A stretch of DNA of 64,000 nt from Planctomycetota bacterium (lineage in GTDB: Bacteria > Planctomycetota > Phycisphaerae > UBA1845 > PWPN01), in assembly GCA_022711465.1 (NCBI GenBank), contig JAKLEZ010000001.1:744001-808000 (forward strand), in the 5' to 3' direction. The translations under genes were made by a program, and so were the position numbers. The notes beneath the pieces are model-generated. The model was not told the origin of the DNA. It was given only the letters and a program-made list of their open reading frames with translations, and searched no databases. Each line of letters opens with the position of its first letter. The stretch's first letter is position 1. Shown piece by piece: positions 34,452 through 43,322 of this stretch.

Positions 34452-35858
34452 TCAATGGCCTTTGACCCTTTCGGGGGTTGAGCCGTTGAGATGTCGGAAC
34501 TGGTTGTAGACGACGTCGTTGAAGATGCGGGTTTTGAAGGCCAAGTATTCCTTCTGCCAGTAGTCGAGCATCTCGGGCGTGTAGGGCTCGCCTTGGGGGT
34601 GGCCCGGGGTGTAGTGCTTGAGCGTCCGGTCATAGTACTCCAGTCCACCATGGCAGGTCTGGTGTGAGCCGAAGACCCACCAGGCCAGTGCGACCCAGGG
34701 TCCTGCCTTGAGATGGTCGTAGTAAGCCTCCATGGTCTCGACGGGCGTGGTGTAGGTGGTCTCCTTGCCGGCCGGTCCGAGCTGGCCGCACACCGCGATG
34801 TACCACATCATCGCGTTCCTGGCTTCCGCCAACTGGATTGCGTCCATGAGGGCGTGGGTGTCGTTCCAGCATTCGGGCGTCCAGGTCGCGGGATTGCTGC
34901 TGTCCTTGCAGACCCGGACCTGCAATCCCTCTGGATAGTACCTGGTGCGGATGCGCTGCCATTCGTCGGCGTGGGCTCGGACCCTGGCCCGTGGTATGGA
35001 CAGATCCGCGGGGTCAAAGGGGCTGTACTGATGGAACCAGTAGTGGTACACGTCCACGCCGATGGCCTGGGTGTTCGGCGGCAGCTTGACCCGGCGGTGC
35101 TTTTCGATGTCGGTCTGGCTGGCCGCGTAGCAGCCGTTGTAGTCCAGTGCCGCATAGCCGATCATGTTGAACCAGGCCTTGATGTGGCTGAAGGGCCGGC
35201 CGCCGTCCTTTTCGCGAAGCCGGATCTGGCGGTCGAAGTCCGCAAAGAGCCTCTCGAGGCCGTCCGTTCCGAGACCGCACTCTTCCTCGTCGCCCACGCT
35301 GGCAGCCAGGATGTTGTTGATCAGCTGCCTTCCGGTGGCCCGATCGCCTTCCGAATCGACCAGTTCGGCGTCCCGAGCGGCCCAGAGCTTGTCGAGGATA
35401 TTGCTCAGATTCCCGAACCCATTTCTACCCTCCTTAGTGGAGGGCCGGGCGCTCAAGATGATCAACTGTCGATGTTGATAGCAGCGGATCATGAGGTTGA
35501 TGATCTCATCGCGAAAGCGGTCGTGCCGATTGTAGAGCTGGGTGGCGGTGGACCAGCGACTGGCGATGTCGATCCGGCGGACATTCTCGGCGTGCAGGTT
35601 TTCCAGGGGCTGCCGATCGTCGAAGGCCATCAGATTGTACTCGAAGAGGTAAGGCAGGATCCCGATTCCTTCCTTTGGGTGCCAGGTTCGGATGGGCACG
35701 TAGGAATAACTGACCACGTCGCCCTGCACATGCCCCGGCGGCAATCCGCCGGGAGCGGGAGAGGTGGACGGCCGGGTCATCGCCTGCCCGTGGGTCATAC
35801 CGATGGGCAGCAGAGCCAGGCATGCAGCGACGCAGGTCAGGGCAGGTCGAACAGACAT
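34452..35858 (-). CDS. secreted protein of unknown function, glycosidase-like context
   Basis: The 468-residue protein has a signal peptide ending near MTHGQA. I do not recognise a family. The body mixes alpha and beta elements with many aromatic and acidic residues: SYSYVPIRTW, IDIASRWSTATQLYNRHD, IKAWFNMIGYAALDYNG, AIGVDVYHYWFHQ, MWYIAVCGQLG and VALAWWVFGSHQ. This reads like a (beta/alpha)8 sugar-hydrolase-type barrel, with Asp of IGVDVYHYW and Asp of ALDYNG as possible active-site residues, but that is a guess. ATG 35858 follows AGGAGACGG. It is convergent with the TPR gene. Confidence 0.5.
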   Translation of the reverse strand: MSVRPALTCVAACLALLPIGMTHGQAMTRPSTSPAPGGLPPGHVQGDVVSYSYVPIRTWHPKEGIGILPYLFEYNLMAFDDRQPLENLHAENVRRIDIASRWSTATQLYNRHDRFRDEIINLMIRCYQHRQLIILSARPSTKEGRNGFGNLSNILDKLWAARDAELVDSEGDRATGRQLINNILAASVGDEEECGLGTDGLERLFADFDRQIRLREKDGGRPFSHIKAWFNMIGYAALDYNGCYAASQTDIEKHRRVKLPPNTQAIGVDVYHYWFHQYSPFDPADLSIPRARVRAHADEWQRIRTRYYPEGLQVRVCKDSSNPATWTPECWNDTHALMDAIQLAEARNAMMWYIAVCGQLGPAGKETTYTTPVETMEAYYDHLKAGPWVALAWWVFGSHQTCHGGLEYYDRTLKHYTPGHPQGEPYTPEMLDYWQKEYLAFKTRIFNDVVYNQFRHLNGSTPERVKGH

Positions 35859-36080
35859 GATGCCGTCTCCTGATCCGCGGGGACCACGGGCAAGCCGGGC
35901 AAGAGTCAAGGCCACCGAGTTGTCTGCTTGGGGCCAAGGCCGAAGACCATTCTGTCATGACGCCGGGCCTGAATCAACCGCTGCCGACGCGTTGCCCGCG
36001 TCCCGGATTGAACCGCCAAGACACCAAAGTCGCCAAGATCGGCAGGCGCGGAAGGTGATCCGCAGATTCAGGTGTGACCA
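35859..36080. other. left part of gap before first PQQ gene
   Basis: I see no gene in these 222 bases. Together with the repeat elements to the right they form the 360-base divergent region between the unknown secreted protein and the first PQQ gene. Confidence 0.5.
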
Positions 36081-36126
36081 TTGACCAGAGAACAAGCGTT
36101 CACAATAAACGGACCTGTCCCGTTAT
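36081..36126. repeat. palindromic element, copy 1 (before first PQQ gene)
   Basis: A 46-base element begins TTGACC and ends CCCGTTAT. Its core has the dyad ATAA-nn-GGAC-nn-GTCC-nn-TTAT (36105-36126). It matches the element at 38064-38109 at 39 of 46 positions with no gaps. Both copies lie in front of a secreted PQQ-propeller gene and run straight into a tandem duplication. It looks like a REP/MITE-like unit or an operator shared by the two genes. Confidence 0.6.
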
Positions 36127-36200
36127 ACGAGCCCCCCTGGTGACATAGGTGCCAGGCCTGCGTTATACGAGCCCCCCTGGTGACATAGGTGCCAGGCCTG
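36121..36200. repeat. perfect 40-bp tandem duplication
   Basis: Two identical 40-base units (36121-36160 and 36161-36200) start with CGTTATACGAGC and end with GTGCCAGGCCTG. Each contains CCTGG and CCAGG as inverted arms around an 11-base loop. The first six bases overlap the end of the palindromic element. Identity without a single change suggests a recent event. Confidence 0.9.
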
Positions 36201-36218
36201 GGTATAAGGACCTTCAAG

Positions 36219-37892
36219 ATGAGACAGGCAAATCCAGTCTGTTCGGGTCGTGCTTCCCTTCACCGTTCCCGCCTGGCACTCATGATCCTCGTCTGGGCAT
36301 ACATCCCCGCACTTGCCGAGGCACCCCCCACTCACACCGCCCCTGCTCCCGGCGAATCCCCCCAACCCGCCGCCGTCGCGTCAACCGCGGACTGGCCCAT
36401 GTGGGGCGGCCGCCCCGACCGCAACATGGTCTCCAACCAGCGAAACCTGCCTGCCGAGTGGAGCGTCAACGAGAAGCGCAACCTCAAATGGGTAGCCCCT
36501 GTGGGCTCCCAGACCTTTGGCAATCCCGTTGTGGCCGGCGGCAAGGTCTTCATCGGCACTAACAACGGCAAGCGGCGCAATCCGGCCATCAAGGGCGATA
36601 AGGGCGTGTTGATGTGCTTTGCGGAAGCCGACGGCAGGTTTCTCTGGCAGGCCGTCCATGACAAACTCGAGCCACCAGACGAACTCGACTGGCCGGAGAT
36701 CGGCATCTGCTCGACGCCTTGCGTTCTGGGCAATCGCGCCTACTACGTCAGCAACCGCGGCGAACTCACCTGCCTCGACACCGAAGGCTTCCTCGACGGC
36801 ACGAACGACGGCCCCGTCAGGAATGAGAAAGCCCATGGTCCCGCCGACGCCGATTTCGTGTGGACGCTCGATATGGTCCGCGAACTCGGCGTCTCGCCCC
36901 ACCAGGCCTCGACCTCCTCGCCGCTCGTCTGGGGCGATCTGGTCTTCGTGGTCACCGGCAATGGCACCGATATCGCCGCCGAGAAGGTTCCCACCCCGCA
37001 GGCCCCCAGCTTCATTGCCGTAAACCGAACCACCGGCAGACTCGTCTGGGGCGATAGCTCGCCCGGCGATCGCATCCTGGCCGGCCAGTGGTCAGCCCCG
37101 GCGTGTAGCCTGGTGAACGGCCGGCCCCAAGTCGTCTTCCCCGGCGGCGACGGCTGGATATACGCCTTTGAGCCTGCCACCGGCAGACCGCTCTGGAAGT
37201 TCAACTGCAACTCGCATCTGCCTGCCGATGTGGCCGCCGACCGCGGATCACTGGGGCATGCGGTCGCTACCCCGGTCTTCGTCGACAACAAGGTGTTCAT
37301 CGCCGTCGGACATGCCCCGGAGAGCGGCAACGATGGCCCCGGCTGTCTTTGGGCCATCGATGCGACCAAGTCGGGCGACGTCACCGCCGCCCCCGTCTGG
37401 CGATACACCGCCGACGAGTTCGCTCACAGCATCTCGACGGTGGCCATCCACAACGGCCTGCTCTACGTGGCCGAACTCCGCGGCTTCCTCCGTTGTGTGG
37501 ATGTCTCGAACGGTACGCCTCTCTGGATGCACGATCTGGGATCTTCGACGTGGGCATCGCCGATGGTGGCTGACGGCAAGGTCTACATCGGTACGGAGGA
37601 CGGCGACCTGTTCGTCTTCGCCGAAGGCCGGGAAGACAAGCTGCTCGCCAAGAACCAGATGAAACAGACGATCTGCTCGACCGTCACCCCCGCCAACTGC
37701 ACGTTGTACATCGTCGATCGCTCGCACCTGTACGCAATCGCGGCGGGTGCCGCCCCGCCTGCCACCCAACCGGCTACGGTCCCAGTAACTCAAGCGGTCC
37801 TGAGCCGTCGGCTTCCGCACATGGCTCATAGCCCCGCGCCGAAACGGCGATTGGCCGTCTTTGCTTATCCGCCTCTCGGATCGGGCGGGTGA
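36219..37892 (+). CDS. secreted PQQ-like beta-propeller protein (1)
   Basis: The 557-residue protein has a signal peptide ending in PALAEA and a long eight-bladed propeller of the PQQ-binding/BamB-like type. WPMWGGRPDRNMVS is the conserved entry motif in planctomycete members. Repeats such as CLDTEG, WGDSSPGDRI, IYAFEPATGRPLWKF and LWAIDATKSGDV mark the blades. No dehydrogenase Asp/Glu pair or Cys-Cys motif stands out, so binding or scaffold roles are more likely than quinoprotein catalysis. The C-terminal 60 residues look poorly conserved. ATG 36219 has AAGGA eight bases before it. Confidence 0.82.
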   Translation: MRQANPVCSGRASLHRSRLALMILVWAYIPALAEAPPTHTAPAPGESPQPAAVASTADWPMWGGRPDRNMVSNQRNLPAEWSVNEKRNLKWVAPVGSQTFGNPVVAGGKVFIGTNNGKRRNPAIKGDKGVLMCFAEADGRFLWQAVHDKLEPPDELDWPEIGICSTPCVLGNRAYYVSNRGELTCLDTEGFLDGTNDGPVRNEKAHGPADADFVWTLDMVRELGVSPHQASTSSPLVWGDLVFVVTGNGTDIAAEKVPTPQAPSFIAVNRTTGRLVWGDSSPGDRILAGQWSAPACSLVNGRPQVVFPGGDGWIYAFEPATGRPLWKFNCNSHLPADVAADRGSLGHAVATPVFVDNKVFIAVGHAPESGNDGPGCLWAIDATKSGDVTAAPVWRYTADEFAHSISTVAIHNGLLYVAELRGFLRCVDVSNGTPLWMHDLGSSTWASPMVADGKVYIGTEDGDLFVFAEGREDKLLAKNQMKQTICSTVTPANCTLYIVDRSHLYAIAAGAAPPATQPATVPVTQAVLSRRLPHMAHSPAPKRRLAVFAYPPLGSGG

Positions 37893-38063
37893 CCGGCTCG
37901 GGGGCCTGGACCGGACCGAACGGGGCGGGAGCACCCGCGGCGGTGCGAGATTGGAGGAGCGTTTGTTCGGAGCCTCGGGCTGGACGGTCAATGCGGTCTG
38001 GAAGCTCGGCCTGGAGCGGTCGCTTGGTTCATGCGGCCGCGCACGTAAGCGGAGAGGTAACGG
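37893..38063. other. intergenic between PQQ genes, left part
   Basis: Nothing gene-like is seen in these 171 bases. The rest of the 453-base gap holds the second palindromic element and the 56-bp tandem duplication. Confidence 0.5.
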
Positions 38064-38109
38064 TTGACCGGAGAATGGGTGTTCAGAATAAACGGACCTG
38101 GCCCGTTAT
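38064..38109. repeat. palindromic element, copy 2 (before second PQQ gene)
   Basis: This is the gap-free counterpart of the element at 36081-36126, seven bases different. The dyad is slightly weakened (GGAC opposite GGCC). CCCGTTATTCGGCT at its end recurs at 38117 and 38173, so the element and the tandem duplication share material. Confidence 0.6.
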
Positions 38110-38221
38110 TCGGCTCCCGTTATTCGGCTTCATCGGCTCGGCCCAGGTACGTTAGCGTGTTTTGGTCGGCTCCCGTTATTCGGCTTCATCGGCTCGGCCC
38201 AGGTACGTTAGCGTGTTTTGG
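38110..38221. repeat. perfect 56-bp tandem duplication
   Basis: Two identical 56-base units, 38110-38165 and 38166-38221, start TCGGCTCCCGTTATTCGG and end TTAGCGTGTTTTGG. No mismatch is seen. It begins directly after the palindromic element, as the 40-bp duplication does at the other locus. Confidence 0.9.
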
Positions 38222-38345
38222 AGAATCATTCAATGATTCTGGACAATCGTTGCATCCTAACGACCGAATCGCTCCGTATAGGACTATATGGGAAGGTAGA
38301 ATGAGACCTGTGCGCTTTTGGTCTGCCTATCACGGAGGTCCTCGC

Positions 38346-39746
38346 ATGAAACGCTACCCTTGGATCCTGGCTTTGCTGCTTCCCGGTGCGACGGTTCCCG
38401 CCGCATCAGCGGAATCTTTCGATTGGCCACAGTGGCAGGGCCCCGACCGGAACGCCGTCTCCAAGGAGCCCGGCCTGCTCAAGGAATGGCCGAAAGAAGG
38501 CCCACCCCTCGCATGGAAGGTTAGCGGGCTGGGGGGCGGCTACAGCGCCCCGTCCATCGCCGCCGGGCGAATTTACGGCACGAGCAACCGGGGCGAAGAC
38601 GAAGTCGCTTGGGCCTTGTCCGAGAAAGATGGAAAGGAACTCTGGGTGACGCGTCTTGGGCCGGCCGTCGGGCAGCGGATGCCGCAGGGAAAGGAGGGGC
38701 CTGGGTGCACGCCGACCGTCGATGGCGAGCGGCTCTATGTTGAGAGCATGGGCGGCGATGTGGCTTGCCTGCAGGTGCAGGACGGCAAGGTCATCTGGCG
38801 ATGCAGCCTGACCGGTGACTTTGGCGGGCGTGCCCCAACCTGGAGCTACCGTGAATCGCCGCTCGTCGATGGTGACAAGGTGATCTGCACTCCCGGCAGC
38901 CAAGAGGCCATTCTGGTCGCTCTCGACAAGTTGACCGGCAAGGTGGTCTGGAAGAGCCAGATATCGGGCCCTTCGGGAGCCGCCCCTGGTGGTCCTGGGA
39001 GCGGGCCCGCTGGTCCCGGCGAGCGCGGTGGTGGTCCCGGTCGCCCCGGCCGTGGCCGCGGGGGTTTCGGCGGAGCCGGAGGCTCTGAAGCGGCCTACGC
39101 CTCGCCCATCGCCATCGACTTCGAGGGACAGCGCCAGTACGTGCAATTCACTGCGAAGACGCTCATCGGCGTTGCGGCGTCCGACGGCAAGTTCCTCTGG
39201 CGGTACGACCGGCCCGCCAACCGCATGAGTATCAACTGTTCCACGCCGCTCTATCAGGACGGTCTCGTGTTCGCCGCCTCGGCCTACGGTACGGGCGGCG
39301 GGCTGGTGAAGCTGAGCAAGGACGCGAACGGTACCATCAAGGCCGAGGAAGTCTACTTCACCAACAAGATGCAGAACCACCATGGCGGCATGGTCGTCGT
39401 CGACGGCTGTTTGTACGGCGCGAACGGGGGCAACGAAGGCGGCAATCTTATCTGCCTTGATTTCAAGACGGGTGATGTCATGTGGGATGGGCGTCAAGTC
39501 GCACAAAGCCAGACCCCGAAAGGCTCGATACTCCTAGCCGATGGACGCCTTTACTACCGCCACGAGAAAGGCACGATGACGCTGATCGAGCCCAACCCCA
39601 AGGAGTACGTCGAACGCGGTCGCTTCGAACAGCCCGACCGCACAAAGGCTCCAGCCTGGACACATCCGGTCGTTGCCAACGGCAGACTGTACTTGCGCGA
39701 CCAGGATATGCTGTTCGTCTACGATGTGAAGGCACAGCGCGATTAG
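38346..39746 (+). CDS. secreted PQQ-like beta-propeller protein (2)
   Basis: The 466-residue protein has a signal peptide ending in ASAE and the conserved entry [13 protein letters not shown], close to that of the upstream propeller. Blade motifs include [31 protein letters not shown] and [16 protein letters not shown] Gly/Pro/Arg-rich insert at residues 208-246 interrupts the propeller between blades and is probably a surface loop. Homology with the first PQQ protein and the shared upstream element suggest a duplicated regulatory unit. ATG 38346 follows CGGAGGT. Confidence 0.85.
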   Translation: MKRYPWILALLLPGATVPAASAESFDWPQWQGPDRNAVSKEPGLLKEWPKEGPPLAWKVSGLGGGYSAPSIAAGRIYGTSNRGEDEVAWALSEKDGKELWVTRLGPAVGQRMPQGKEGPGCTPTVDGERLYVESMGGDVACLQVQDGKVIWRCSLTGDFGGRAPTWSYRESPLVDGDKVICTPGSQEAILVALDKLTGKVVWKSQISGPSGAAPGGPGSGPAGPGERGGGPGRPGRGRGGFGGAGGSEAAYASPIAIDFEGQRQYVQFTAKTLIGVAASDGKFLWRYDRPANRMSINCSTPLYQDGLVFAASAYGTGGGLVKLSKDANGTIKAEEVYFTNKMQNHHGGMVVVDGCLYGANGGNEGGNLICLDFKTGDVMWDGRQVAQSQTPKGSILLADGRLYYRHEKGTMTLIEPNPKEYVERGRFEQPDRTKAPAWTHPVVANGRLYLRDQDMLFVYDVKAQRD

Positions 39747-39936
39747 TCTGTATATCCAGGTGCAAGGCCGCTGCAGTGATTCCGGAGCGAAGCTGATTCC
39801 TCAGCGCCCTCTCCGAAAAAGGCTTGGGACGAGCCGGCCGAGATTGGCGGAATCTGGGGATCGCTCGCGGGCTGACGGGTCACGAACCGGTGCAGGATGA
39901 TGCACGGCTGCGCGCGTTGATGCCGGTTCTCCGGGA

Positions 39937-42606
39937 TCAGTAGACCGCTTCGACCTTTGCCGTGCCGTTCAGGCCTTCCAGCCGGATCACTTCGCGCGGT
40001 GCCTCGAAAGCCGGGTGCGGGCGTCCGTTGACCTCCACGGCGCGAAGCGGGGCGGCCGTCGGGTGGCGGAGTCGCAGGAGGACCGGCGAGGCCTGGGCGC
40101 GGGCTTTCAGATCAATCGTCGCCCGGATGCGGCCGTGGTCGACGTCTGAGACGATCTCGAACGCTATCGTGCCGAATCGCGAGGGCGCGTTCTTGACGAT
40201 GATGCGTTTGCCTTGCTCCAGCCAGGTCCGGGGTGTGGCCCGGGCCAGCCACAGGCTGCCGCCGTCCTCCATCACGAACATCGAGCGCAGCCGCTCGAGG
40301 AAGCCTCCCACCTCGAACGTCTTGTCGCCGCCGTTGCCTTCGCCCGCCCGATTGGGATGCTCACGGAACTGGTACGCTTTCTGCGGGTCGACGTCGGCCG
40401 CATACTGGTTGAACATCGAGCGCAGGTAGTTGGGCACGTCGTCCCGGTGGAGGTGGGCCAGCGCGGACTGCGAATAGCCGCACTGGTAGTAGTAGCCGCC
40501 GATGCTGAACCAGGCTTCCGGCCGGTTGGGCATACGCTCGCTCGTGTGGCGGCGGACCATCCAGTTATCCTGGTAGATCACGTCTTCGACCACGTCGAGC
40601 AGCTCGTCCATGAGGGGATCAGCGGGGCCCAGTACGCCGAGGCCGAGTGTGGCCGCCCCGAGGTCGCCGTCCATGACCAGGTTGCCCGCGTGACCGCTTC
40701 CGTAGGGGTTGGCGATGCCGTCGCACAGCCCGCGGAGGTAGGGGTGCGGGGGGATGTAGCGCCGGCAGCTCCCGTCGGCGACACGCATCACCGGGGTCAG
40801 GGTTACCGAACGCTGCACCGCCCGCTCGATCGCCTGCCGGAAGTCCTCCGCCTGGTTGCGGCAATGCCGGCCGGTCTCCGGTTCCAGCTCGCCGATCGCC
40901 TCGGCGGCGGAGGCGAGCCCTCGCCAGAAGAATACGCTCGTCTGGTAGAGGCTCCGCCAATCCGCGTAGTCACCCATCTCGCAGGGTGGAATGAGGCCGG
41001 CCGACCATGAATCGGGGCCCGCCTTTTTGATCCACTGCTGACGTTGTCGCTCGATCCATGCACATGCGGCCTTGAAGTTGGGCAGATGCTGAGTCAACCA
41101 CGCCTTATCGCCGGTGAGCAGGTAGTGTTGGGCCATGGCGTAGAGCATGGAGCCGTGGCCCTGGGCATGGTTCAGGTCCCAGCCGCTCACATTGAGTGCT
41201 CCCTCGTGGTCGGTGAACGCCCCGCGGGCCACCATCTGACCCTGGGCGCGGAACCACGGTTCGAAGCCCGAACGCGGAATCTCGTGTTCGCCGAGCAAGT
41301 TCAGGGCCATGAAGATTCGCCACGACTCCTGGCCCAGAAGAGCCTTGTAGGGCCAAATGTAGATCTGGTAGGCGTCGCCTTCCTTGAGGCAGCGCCGCTT
41401 GACGTGCCAATACGCGAGCCGCCAAGCCTGGGAGACCAGCTCGTCCGGGGTCTCGATGGTCATGGGCGGCTCTTCGGCCGGTGCCGGCAAAGGCGGACGA
41501 TTCGCGGTGTAATGATCCGCCAAAGCTCGCTCCATGCTCTGCTCGGGCATGCGACGCACGCGTTGACGGGTGGTTTGCGGGTCCTGAGCCTGCCATTGGG
41601 CCACGTACTCGGAGGCGGAGCGGCCTGTCCCTGCCCTGGCCACGTAGAAGCCGAGGCTGGGCACGAGGATCGGCTTGCCGTCGGCCAGGTCACGAGGCGC
41701 AAAGGAGAAACCGCCGCTGGCCGTCCTCACCGTGACGACCGTTCGGTTCGGATAGTAGGTCAGCGATCCGCTCGAGCCCGTGGGCAGGTCGATGTTGGGG
41801 CGGAACCGGAGGTCCTGCCCGTCGTCAGCCACATAGTGGATCGTGGCTTCGATGCCGCGCCGGCCCCCGGTTGCCGGCGCCGATTGCCACCGAGCCGGCC
41901 CGGTGCAGACCACGCCCCCTTCTCCCGGCAGCGGTCTGACTCCCTCCAGCTCGCCGTTGTAGGCTTCTACTCCGCCATCGAACGTTCGTTCGCGCTGGGC
42001 GGGCTGGAATCCCCACTCGATTTCCACGCGGAGCGGTTGCGTGGCGGCAACACCATAGGCGTGCATCTGTACGACCCGCGGCCGGGGCTCGCTCCCTTGA
42101 TACCGCAGCCGGATCTTGTCCACGAAGATCAGCCCCTGAGGATCGGCTTCAAAGCGGAAAGCCTCTGGATACTGGCTCAAGCGCTGGACGATCATCTGCC
42201 GGTCGGAGTGACACACCACCGCGTTGCCGGATCTGATGGCCGTACCTGGAAAAGGCTCGTACGCCCGCGTCCACCACGTCGGGCGGTTGTCCTGCTTGGC
42301 GGTCGGGGTACTGGTCGTGACCTCGACGACCAGCAGGGCGGGATCGGGTGTGTCCCCGGCGAAATGAAACGCGACCTCGCGCACCGGCCGGTGCTCTTCC
42401 CACATCACGCCGGCCAGCACGTCGGATTGGCCTTCGATGAGCCACTGGGTTTCCGGCGGGTTTCCGGTCGGAGACCGATCCGCTCGATACTGATAACCGA
42501 ACGGGACCAGATCCAATCGTCGATCCTGGGCTCGCGGCTCAGCCGCGAGGGTGTGCGTGGCTGGAACGATCATCGGCAGCAGAAGGCGGAGACAGCGCGC
42601 TTTCAT
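39937..42606 (-). CDS. large secreted six-hairpin glycosidase-like protein
   Basis: The 889-residue protein has a signal peptide ending in TLAAE. An N-terminal beta region at about 25-370 includes a discoidin-like opening with EVAFHFAG, TWWTRAYEPFPGT and KIRLRYQG. An (alpha/alpha)6 toroid of about 400 residues follows (QIYIWPYKALLGQESWRIFM, GWDLNHAQGHGSMLYAMAQHYLLTG, GLIPPCEMGDYADWR), and a beta-sandwich tail closes the protein. Glu of PPCEMGD and Asp of SGWDLNH are reasonable catalytic candidates. It is close in plan to alpha-L-rhamnosidase-type or GH-unassigned enzymes but I cannot assign a family. The start at ATG 42606 rests on the signal peptide. Confidence 0.62.
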   Translation of the reverse strand: MKARCLRLLLPMIVPATHTLAAEPRAQDRRLDLVPFGYQYRADRSPTGNPPETQWLIEGQSDVLAGVMWEEHRPVREVAFHFAGDTPDPALLVVEVTTSTPTAKQDNRPTWWTRAYEPFPGTAIRSGNAVVCHSDRQMIVQRLSQYPEAFRFEADPQGLIFVDKIRLRYQGSEPRPRVVQMHAYGVAATQPLRVEIEWGFQPAQRERTFDGGVEAYNGELEGVRPLPGEGGVVCTGPARWQSAPATGGRRGIEATIHYVADDGQDLRFRPNIDLPTGSSGSLTYYPNRTVVTVRTASGGFSFAPRDLADGKPILVPSLGFYVARAGTGRSASEYVAQWQAQDPQTTRQRVRRMPEQSMERALADHYTANRPPLPAPAEEPPMTIETPDELVSQAWRLAYWHVKRRCLKEGDAYQIYIWPYKALLGQESWRIFMALNLLGEHEIPRSGFEPWFRAQGQMVARGAFTDHEGALNVSGWDLNHAQGHGSMLYAMAQHYLLTGDKAWLTQHLPNFKAACAWIERQRQQWIKKAGPDSWSAGLIPPCEMGDYADWRSLYQTSVFFWRGLASAAEAIGELEPETGRHCRNQAEDFRQAIERAVQRSVTLTPVMRVADGSCRRYIPPHPYLRGLCDGIANPYGSGHAGNLVMDGDLGAATLGLGVLGPADPLMDELLDVVEDVIYQDNWMVRRHTSERMPNRPEAWFSIGGYYYQCGYSQSALAHLHRDDVPNYLRSMFNQYAADVDPQKAYQFREHPNRAGEGNGGDKTFEVGGFLERLRSMFVMEDGGSLWLARATPRTWLEQGKRIIVKNAPSRFGTIAFEIVSDVDHGRIRATIDLKARAQASPVLLRLRHPTAAPLRAVEVNGRPHPAFEAPREVIRLEGLNGTAKVEAVY

Positions 42607-43159
42607 TGGATGGTTCCAGTCTCCCCCCGCGTCCGGGAGTCTGTTCGCTGCCCGGGGCGAAGTCAAGTTCAGGTATGGGCCGCCTCTGCAGTTCGACTTG
42701 CGTCCACCCACGTAACCGGCGTGTCAGGGTCGGAGACGTTCGGTGACCCGGCAACTGGTGGTTTGGCAAAAGGTTACAGGCATTGGGCAGGTCCGTTTGG
42801 GGGGTACGGCGGGTCGGGACGGGCATGAGCCGCGGGCGGCCCTGGAAAGCAGTGTAACTTCTTTTTGTCAGTTGGCTGAATAGGGGTCGATTGGCCGCGG
42901 TGATGTTGACCCGGGGGGAGCGATCGGGTATGGTGACGAGATCTGCCGGGGCCTGGATCGGCTCTTGGCGGAGGATGCCACGATCACTGGGGCGCCTCCT
43001 CTAAAGGGAGAATGGGCTTTCTGCTCGCAGCGGGGAGTTCAGACCTCGAGCGTGGCCAACGAAGCTGCGACCGATCTGTTGACCTGACAATCGTCGCAAC
43101 ACGTGACGGAGGGTGTCGGACCGTGTGCGGGGCAGGGCCCTGGCGCGGGACGGCTCTGA
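42607..43159. other. divergent region before tRNA-Gln
   Basis: Across 553 bases I find no gene. An open frame at 43012-43278 runs through the tRNA and is not a gene. Promoters for the large glycosidase gene and for the tRNA/glmU unit should lie here; TTGACC at 43079-43084 is a possible -35 for the latter without a clear -10. Confidence 0.5.
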
Positions 43160-43231
43160 TACCCGGTGGTGTAATCGGTAACACACCAGGTTTTGGTCCT
43201 GGCATTCCTGGTTCGAGTCCAGGCCGGGTAG
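43160..43231 (+). tRNA. tRNA-Gln (anticodon TTG)
   Basis: A full cloverleaf can be drawn: acceptor TACCCGG/CCGGGTA, D-stem GTGT/ACAC, anticodon stem CCAGG/CCTGG around loop TTTTGGT (anticodon TTG), a four-base variable loop and T-arm CCTGG-TTCGAGT-CCAGG, with G as discriminator. The U1-A72 pair is a known glutamine identity feature. The CCA end is not encoded. It is transcribed toward glmU. Confidence 0.95.
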
Positions 43232-43240
43232 TGCCTTTGG

Positions 43241-43301
43241 GCCGCCTGATCCCGAGCAACTGGCGGCTCCGGGAGTGACAATCGCCCGCCGAGCAGCGGG
43301 C
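43241..43301 (+). promoter_or_regulatory. two hairpins between tRNA-Gln and glmU
   Basis: GCCGCC/GGCGGC (43241-43246 with 43262-43267) and GCCCGC-CGAGCA-GCGGGC (43284-43301) are perfect 6-bp stems in tandem. The second ends nine bases before the GAGGAG ribosome site of glmU. No T-run follows, so they may aid tRNA 3' processing or tune glmU translation, not terminate. Confidence 0.35.
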
Positions 43302-43322
43302 AGGTGAGGTGAGGAGACATCG

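Noticed and set aside
36081..38221. Repeats as a CRISPR array
   Set aside because: The units are adjacent without spacers, only two copies each, and no cas gene is near.
41044..42828. 594-codon plus-strand frame
   Set aside because: Antisense shadow of the large six-hairpin protein, which has a signal peptide and domain pattern.
43012..43278. 88-codon plus-strand frame through the tRNA
   Set aside because: A tRNA with perfect stems lies in its middle, and the AAAGGGAGA before its ATG is only about two bases away, too close for a good ribosome site.
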